The notes beneath the pieces were generated by a model, which searched no databases, had not been told where the DNA came from, and saw only the letters and a list, made by a program, of their open reading frames with translations. A program made the position numbers and the translations under genes. Of a DNA stretch of 11,547 nt, positions 7,101-11,547 are shown piece by piece. The number at the start of each line of letters is the position of its first letter. Within the stretch, counting starts at the first letter, position 1. This DNA is from Bacteroidales bacterium GP1 (lineage in GTDB: Bacteria; Bacteroidota; Bacteroidia; Bacteroidales; Muribaculaceae): NCBI GenBank assembly GCA_001701105.1, contig DAAI01000031.1, forward strand, positions 25,364 to 36,910, read 5' to 3'.

Positions 7101-8223
7101 ATCCGGAATCGGTAAGTTTTCTGATCGCCATGCATTCGGTCTCGACAAGCCAGCCGGGGCGACAAACAGGTGCCATCACTATGGCAACGGGAATGTCGGC
7201 ATAGTTCTTATGGAATATATCTTTGACTATTTTAAAGTCGGCCATATCGCGCAAATACACGATCATATGGCAAATATCGCCTTTATCACTACCTGCCTCA
7301 CGAAGAAGAATTTCAATATTTTCAAGCATCCTTAAGGTTTGAGCGATAATGTTGCCGGGAGCAACGATTCGCCCCTCATTGTCGATACTCGCAGTGCCCG
7401 AGATGTAGATATGCCGCCTGTCTCCATAATCCACGGCTACTCCACGCTCAAAAGCAACGCCATATTCATATGTAGGATTCAGATGCGTCTTGCCATATAG
7501 AAAGTTAATCTGCCCGGGTTTTACGCTAAGATCGCAACAGGAATTGAAAGCCACAATACGCCCCGGAGGCGCGCTAACACCTTCTATTCCGGTGGATGCA
7601 ATAAAATGTGAAGTCCTGTTCAACCCGTGGAGTTGGAAGACCTCATTCCGGGCTTTCACCATTCCGGCGTAATTATTGTCAATATCTCGCACGAAGAACC
7701 AAGTGCGGAGACAATTGTCTTTTAATGATCCACCACGCCGGGAAAGCGTACTGCTTAACGACTCCAGATACTCCAAAGTCATTGTATGGGAATCTCCGGG
7801 AGATACGTTATTATTGTCACCCGCCCATATACGATCCCGGCCGCTTATCCATACTCCATCGCCTGCATCTTTATAATGGGCATCCTGCTCGAATATTACA
7901 AACAGTACTGCTTTTGACCCGTCTAAAGGGGGTTGCTGAATCACACTCGTGGCGCATCTCTCCTTTTCCGGCAATAGTTCCGATTGATTGGCCACATCAC
8001 TCAGAAAGTATCTTTTGAAAACCGGCGTCAAGGAATATTTTACTGCTATATCTTCAGCGGCTCGATTTATCTGCTCTATCTGACAGGAAGCAAAATTATC
8101 CTGGGTTGGAGAATAAGATGAGATCGGAGTAATAATGGCATGAGCCTCCCTGCGGCCGATATCGTATAAGGCCACAAGTGCTAAGGCTCCTGAATATTCT
8201 ATTTTATAATATCTAACGCTCAT
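7087..8223 (-). CDS. RidA-fold protein of the chorismatase (FkbO/Hyg5/XanB2-like) type
   Basis: 378 residues, cytoplasmic, no signal peptide. The C-terminal half carries a YjgF/RidA-type fold with SGTASIDNEG (275-284), an amphipathic QTLRMLENIEILLREAG helix, and VETECMAI near the end. The N-terminal half resembles the degenerate first domain of chorismatases, with RTWFFVRDID and ARNEVFQLHGL. Chorismatases hydrolyse chorismate to dihydroxycyclohexadienoate or hydroxybenzoate plus pyruvate. Glu361 aligns with the RidA/chorismatase active-site Glu. The position of the RidA imine-binding Arg, 15 residues earlier, is Val346, so ordinary imine deaminase activity is unlikely. Cys354 lies 7 residues before Glu361, as I recall for Hyg5-type enzymes. 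The start ATG 8223 has GAGGT six nt upstream; an in-frame GTG at 8229 lies too close to this site. It leads the operon with the ResB-CcsA gene. Superfamily confident, reaction uncertain. Confidence 0.72.
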   Translation of the reverse strand: MSVRYYKIEYSGALALVALYDIGRREAHAIITPISSYSPTQDNFASCQIEQINRAAEDIAVKYSLTPVFKRYFLSDVANQSELLPEKERCATSVIQQPPLDGSKAVLFVIFEQDAHYKDAGDGVWISGRDRIWAGDNNNVSPGDSHTMTLEYLESLSSTLSRRGGSLKDNCLRTWFFVRDIDNNYAGMVKARNEVFQLHGLNRTSHFIASTGIEGVSAPPGRIVAFNSCCDLSVKPGQINFLYGKTHLNPTYEYGVAFERGVAVDYGDRRHIYISGTASIDNEGRIVAPGNIIAQTLRMLENIEILLREAGSDKGDICHMIVYLRDMADFKIVKDIFHKNYADIPVAIVMAPVCRPGWLVETECMAIRKLTDSGYEPF

Positions 8224-8351
8224 TATCACACCTCGTTATGGCTTTCAAAGTAAAGTTTTATAGCCAAATCTGAATATCTCAATAGGTTTCCCTGCCACGA
8301 TAATCAACTCACCTCTTATCTATTTTTCACTCTCCCCCATCTTTCCTATTG

Positions 8352-8359
8352 CAAAATTA
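8352..8359 (-). promoter_or_regulatory. Putative Bacteroidetes -7 box (TAATTTTG) for the heme-ligation operon
   Basis: The minus strand reads TAATTTTG, an exact TAnnTTTG match, about 130 nt before the ATG at 8223. A second TTTTTTG lies immediately upstream. A -33 TTTG element at normal spacing is not evident. Confidence 0.4.
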
Positions 8360-8503
8360 CAAAAAATCCCGCTTATATCCTCCGTTAGAGTGATAAATAT
8401 ATAATGGATATGTTTTTATCCAAATAGTATCATATATTCCGCTCGCCGTCTTATGAGCTGATGGAAATGATTCAGGCAACCGGCTACCATCGGAACAAAG
8501 ACC

Positions 8504-8538
8504 TGAGGTGCAGGAACATCCGCAGTTCCTGCACCTCA
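8504..8538. terminator. Perfect 14-bp hairpin, probable terminator downstream of the esterase gene
   Basis: TGAGGTGCAGGAAC (8504-8517) and its exact reverse complement (8525-8538) enclose a 7-nt loop. It begins 41 nt past the esterase stop codon. The stronger T-tract (TATCTTTATCTTTTT) lies on the plus-strand side, while on the minus strand, where the gene actually ends, the stem is followed by the weaker GGTCTTTGTT. It may act in both directions. No plus-strand gene ends here. Confidence 0.6.
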
Positions 8539-8579
8539 TATCTTTATCTTTTTCTTGCCTTACCGGAGGACATTATTAT

Positions 8580-9752
8580 TCAATCTGTCTCGTAATAGAT
8601 AACCGTCCTGTTCGGGTTTGTGATTCTGAGATTGCCGGGTACGGTGTTTTTGGGAAATGGCTGCTGGTCCCAGGTGCCCTGTGTGAACTTGTACTCAGCA
8701 GGCAGTCGGAGTTTGAGGTCAATAGTGTAAGTGGAATCATTCACCTGCTTCATCTTGACGCCCTTAGGATTCCAGTTGTCCAAGGCATCCTGATTTCCGG
8801 TTATATATACCTCCCCGCTTAACGATTTGCCCTTAAGTTCTATATGCACGGGAAACGCCTCGATAGTCACAGGCTCATGATTGTGGGTAAGCCTATAGAC
8901 GCAATAATCCTTCAGGGCATCAATAATCACAGGCTGATAACTTTGATTATGGTCATATTGCGGAGACTCATTGAATTTCATCACTATGTTGGCAGGCAAA
9001 GCAGTTGCTTCAAAATGATTCTTCACCTTATCCCAAGCCATACGCCATTCCGAAGGCCAACCGGTGTTCTCACTCTCATTAGCCATGTTAAAGAAGAAAT
9101 ATCGCGGTTTGCCATCATTGAATTTGAAATTAATAAGGGCATCGGCCCAAAGATCATTGTCCCAACACAGGTTTGGCGATAAGGCAATGTAATCGTCAAA
9201 CATATCTTCCGTTTCCAGTGCATCAAGAATGAAAGAGGCACTGAGGGAATGACCGATAGCGAGAGTATGTCCGGAAGTGCGGTACGTGGAATCAATATAA
9301 GGCATCAGTTCCTCTTTCAGAAACTTCTTGAATTTATGGGCTCCAAAGAATTCCTCCGACTGCCCTTCCGGAATGGGAGTATTTACCGGCACAGAATAGA
9401 AATCACAATTCCTTTCAAAGTTGTATTCAGGAATGTAAAGTGGCGACGGAACTCCTACGACAATATATTGGCGTGCATCTTCATTCGGAGTTGCCAACTC
9501 CTGACAGCCATAGTGTAAGAGACTATGCACCAGTCCGAATCTTGAATAATACTGCGAATCGAATACATAGATCACGTCGTAATCGGAGTTCACGTTTTTA
9601 TCATATTCCTCCGGAGTGAAGATAAGAAATGGCCGCTTGAAAGGGAACTGCTTTGAATCGAATTCTTTGTATTCCACCCGGGCAATTTCCTGCGCTGTTG
9701 CTGTGACAATTGAAGTCAACAATAGGAAAATCAATGGTATTAGTCGTTTCAT
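8580..9752 (-). CDS. Secreted alpha/beta-hydrolase esterase (PF00756/IroE-like, possibly CE1) with CBM20-like C-terminus
   Basis: 390 residues. A signal peptide covers about 1-20 (LTSIVTATAQ). The catalytic domain, about 25-290, belongs to the esterase D/IroE/ferulate-esterase class: DVIYVFDSQYY (59-69), IVVGVPS, the nucleophile region IGHSLSASF with Ser169, the acid region NMANESE (222-228) and the likely catalytic His268 in QYDHNQSY. The elbow reads G-H-S-L-S, not the usual G-x-S-x-G. The last 95 residues (about 296-390) form a carbohydrate-binding-like beta domain, with VYITGNQDALDNWNP and AEYKFTQGTWD as in CBM20/starch-binding folds. Likely role: removing acyl groups from glycans, or hydrolysing a siderophore ester; the C-terminal module favours glycans. 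It is preceded by a 140-bp gap with only a near-consensus promoter box (TTACTTTG, minus strand, 9800-9807), so it may have its own promoter. Confidence 0.8.
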   Translation of the reverse strand: MKRLIPLIFLLLTSIVTATAQEIARVEYKEFDSKQFPFKRPFLIFTPEEYDKNVNSDYDVIYVFDSQYYSRFGLVHSLLHYGCQELATPNEDARQYIVVGVPSPLYIPEYNFERNCDFYSVPVNTPIPEGQSEEFFGAHKFKKFLKEELMPYIDSTYRTSGHTLAIGHSLSASFILDALETEDMFDDYIALSPNLCWDNDLWADALINFKFNDGKPRYFFFNMANESENTGWPSEWRMAWDKVKNHFEATALPANIVMKFNESPQYDHNQSYQPVIIDALKDYCVYRLTHNHEPVTIEAFPVHIELKGKSLSGEVYITGNQDALDNWNPKGVKMKQVNDSTYTIDLKLRLPAEYKFTQGTWDQQPFPKNTVPGNLRITNPNRTVIYYETD

Positions 9753-9892
9753 AATAAATCAATGTAGACCGTTATCTCTTAATCCTACGATATAGGAAGC
9801 AAAGTAAGTCAACAAGCCACTCTTCATTTGTTGTGAGGACGAAAGGTGTTTCCCTAAGCAGTAATAGTAGAGTAAGCTCATCGTATTAGCAT

Positions 9893-10651
9893 TCATTGCG
9901 TTAACTCTTTAATCAATGCTACTGCCGCAGCCTGATTCTCTTCTGATGCTCCTACCTTTGCATAACGCACTATGCCATCCTTATCTACAATAATTGTAAG
10001 TGGAAAACCTTGATTACGGACAAGCGCAACAAGATCCTTCGCTTCCTGAAGGTGAGTCCATGTGAAGTTATGCTGCCTTACGATAGGAAGTATCTCTGCA
10101 GTATTATGTCGTGAAGCCGAAAGAAACATTACATCAGGAAACATTTCTTTCCATTCCGATAGGATTGGCATTTCGCGCCGGCATGGTCCACATTCGGTCT
10201 GCCAGAGATTGATGACGAAGATCTTTCCTTTCAGTTTCTCATTATTCCAGATGATTTCCTCAGTATCACGATACTCAAAATCTATCATCGGTTCTCCAAT
10301 CTTGACACCGATGCCCGTATAATCGGCTGTAGTTGAAGGCCTGCGCCCTTCATAGTCGCGAAGCAATTTCGCGGCATACATTACCCTGTCTGCCGGAATA
10401 GCCTTGCCGACTATAGAAGCCTCCATTTCATATCCTTGCGGCAAATAGACAGCAATTACACCTTTCCCCTCCGGATCTTTAAGAACAGCCATAGTGGATT
10501 CACCGGGAATAAGGGATTTGGCTGATACTGACTTATCGAAGAACAGACCATCCACTATTGCAGCCGCACGCACAAGACTGTCATTGGCCATCTGAGCGAA
10601 GGCACCCAAGCAACCGATTATTGAAAATGTCAATGATAAAAATATTCTCAT
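9893..10651 (-). CDS. Exported TlpA/ResA-like thioredoxin with an N-terminal extension
   Basis: 252 residues. A signal peptide of about 19-20 residues ends in GAFAQ; an alternative lipobox IIGC (Cys14) is possible but less convincing. Residues 21-115 form an extension with no family I recognise. The thioredoxin domain covers about 116-252: IGEPMIDFEYRDTEEI, the redox motif WQTECGPCRREMP with Cys154 and Cys157, and the cis-proline loop GFPLTIIVD (Pro217). Such proteins reduce or exchange disulfides in the envelope, often on cytochrome c apoproteins or other secreted proteins. The ATG is strongly supported by AAGGAGGT (10655-10662) just upstream. The active site is CGPC, not the CEPC of ResA, so a dedicated role in heme ligation is not shown by the motif. 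It is spaced apart from both neighbours on the same strand. Confidence 0.87.
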   Translation of the reverse strand: MRIFLSLTFSIIGCLGAFAQMANDSLVRAAAIVDGLFFDKSVSAKSLIPGESTMAVLKDPEGKGVIAVYLPQGYEMEASIVGKAIPADRVMYAAKLLRDYEGRRPSTTADYTGIGVKIGEPMIDFEYRDTEEIIWNNEKLKGKIFVINLWQTECGPCRREMPILSEWKEMFPDVMFLSASRHNTAEILPIVRQHNFTWTHLQEAKDLVALVRNQGFPLTIIVDKDGIVRYAKVGASEENQAAAVALIKELTQ

Positions 10652-10778
10652 ATTACCTCCTTTTTGTTGGATTACACTAGCTTGTTATCACTATCACATT
10701 ATTCCATTATACAAAGGACTATTTCGTTTCCTGATAATATTATTCTGTAGAGTAACCCTATTTATTATCTGTTCAAGT

Positions 10779-11547
10779 TTATTTTATCAACACTTTATGT
10801 CCCTGGTAAATATAGACTCCTTTTGGCAGCTGTTCTACATTAAAATCTGTAACATCGCGTTTAACAATAACTCCCTCAATAGAGTATATGTTGGAATCTT
10901 CCGAAACACTGTCCTCAGTATTTATTTCCTTCAATCCCGATGTTGATTGCAAATCTTTTTTCTTTACGAAATATAGATTCTCTGTACCGAGTATAATCAG
11001 GTCATCGTCAGTTTGCTTCATATCATTATACCATGGATTGTCCAGTACATGATGATAGGCGTTCTTCCAAGTTTCTCCTCCGTCAGAAGAAACCATGAAA
11101 ATCCATCCTTTTCTGTCATTATCCAAGTCATTTACACCGAGTGAATATATTATATCGGGATTCAGTCTGTCAAACAACGTGACATATTGATATCCCCACG
11201 ACTTAGCCTTGTGACACCATGTTCTGCCACCATCGGTGGTTTTGGCTATCACACCTTCTCCTCCAAACACCCAAGTATTAATATCATTGGGATGGAAAGC
11301 AACATCGTGGATACAGTCCTCAGCATAATCCGGCTCTTTTGGTAAGACAATATTAGATATAGGATATCCCCAAGAGTTAATCCAGTCAAGACCACCATTG
11401 TGCGATATCATGAGTGCAGGAGCCAGTGCACCATTCTCAGCATGTTGCAAAAGAATGTCAGGATTAAGAGGGTGAATTTCAAATCCACAATATGTATTGT
11501 TTGAATTTGCAATATCAGTTAGCAGTGACCATGTTTTACCAAAATCC
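10779..11547 (-). CDS. Asp-box (BNR) beta-propeller secreted protein, C-terminal part (runs off right edge)
   Basis: 255 residues are visible and the reading frame stays open to the window edge, so the start lies outside; an in-frame TTG at 11450 should not be taken as the start. Asp-box repeats of the S/T-x-D-x-G-x-T-W kind recur: DFGKTWS at the edge, HNGGLDW, TDGGRTWC and SDGGETWK. These occur in sialidase-like and photosynthesis/exo-alpha-type propellers; no catalytic residues of a sialidase can be assigned in this part. The C-terminus, IYSIEGVIVKRD...LPKGVYIYQGHKVLIK, resembles the short beta-sandwich tail of many secreted Bacteroidales proteins and type IX secretion cargo. Function is unknown; an exported binding or glycan-related protein is likely. 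No convincing terminator follows in the 127 bp before the TlpA-like gene. Confidence 0.75.
   Translation of the reverse strand, partial: DFGKTWSLLTDIANSNNTYCGFEIHPLNPDILLQHAENGALAPALMISHNGGLDWINSWGYPISNIVLPKEPDYAEDCIHDVAFHPNDINTWVFGGEGVIAKTTDGGRTWCHKAKSWGYQYVTLFDRLNPDIIYSLGVNDLDNDRKGWIFMVSSDGGETWKNAYHHVLDNPWYNDMKQTDDDLIILGTENLYFVKKKDLQSTSGLKEINTEDSVSEDSNIYSIEGVIVKRDVTDFNVEQLPKGVYIYQGHKVLIK

Larger units (their letters stand above)
8224..8579. other. Intergenic region with hairpin and operon promoter
   Basis: These 356 bp between the esterase stop and the chorismatase-like start hold no convincing gene; a 60-residue minus-strand frame at 8357-8539 overlaps the hairpin and resembles no family. 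The region contains the 14-bp hairpin at 8504-8538, a promoter box at 8352-8359, and a leader of about 120 nt in front of the chorismatase-like gene. I recognise no known riboswitch core in the leader. Confidence 0.55.

Noticed and set aside
7101..7148. Upstream TTG start for the ResB-CcsA gene
   Set aside because: It adds 16 polar residues before the first membrane segment and lengthens the overlap to 62 nt; ATG 7100 begins directly before the first membrane segment.
7608..8018. 136-residue plus-strand open frame
   Set aside because: Antisense to the chorismatase-like gene and without any protein family character.
7087..8223. Calling this protein a RidA enamine/imine deaminase
   Set aside because: The catalytic Arg position of RidA is Val346, and the two-domain length and N-terminal half fit chorismatase-like proteins better.
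10733..10769. A/T-only dyad GATAATA...TATTATC downstream of the BNR gene
   Set aside because: Seven A/T-rich base pairs with a 23-nt loop and no T-tract; not a credible terminator.

Overview
The window looks like a chromosomal segment of a gut-type Bacteroidales bacterium (Bacteroides, Prevotella or Muribaculaceae-like; genus not resolved). Signs for this are Bacteroidetes-style promoter boxes (TAnnTTTG) in front of several genes, a DUF6057-type membrane protein, a ResB-CcsA type cytochrome c maturation fusion, signal-peptide-bearing GH43 and GH67 glycan hydrolases, a C-terminal tail of the Bacteroidales secreted-protein type, and a remnant of what looks like an IS3-family element. No tRNA, rRNA, CRISPR array or intact transposase is visible.

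Layout. (1) Positions 1-2536, minus strand: a glucurono(arabino)xylan-type pair, a secreted GH43 enzyme followed by the 5' part of a GH67 alpha-glucuronidase that runs off the left edge. The gap between them holds a terminator-like inverted repeat whose loop is split by a 48-bp palindromic mini-insertion flanked by 3-bp direct repeats. (2) Positions 2537-2876: a divergent promoter region. (3) Positions 2877-4388, plus strand: a polytopic membrane protein of the DUF6057 type, whose stop codon lies 7 bp from the convergent neighbour. (4) Positions 4396-8223, minus strand: an apparent three-gene operon, transcribed in the order chorismatase/RidA-fold protein, then a compact ResB-CcsA heme handling/ligation fusion (14-nt overlap), then a lipoprotein with a CxxCH heme-binding motif and PD40/TolB-like propeller repeats. 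(5) Positions 8580-11547, minus strand: separately spaced genes for secreted proteins, namely an Asp-box (BNR) propeller protein cut by the right edge, a TlpA-like thioredoxin, and an alpha/beta-hydrolase esterase with a CBM20-like C-terminal domain, followed by a strong 14-bp hairpin.

How they may work together. The GH43/GH67 pair fits removal of arabinose/xylose and 4-O-methylglucuronate side groups from xylan oligosaccharides, and the esterase could remove acyl groups from similar glycans, although it is not in the same operon. The most interesting part is the 4396-8223 operon. It pairs a heme-ligation enzyme with one visible c-type client (the CINCH lipoprotein) and with a RidA-fold protein that lacks the RidA catalytic arginine and has chorismatase-like C-terminal residues. 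This suggests a dedicated small envelope electron-transfer or sensing module, possibly tied to an aromatic acid or quinone-like product. That functional link is inference from gene order and motifs only.
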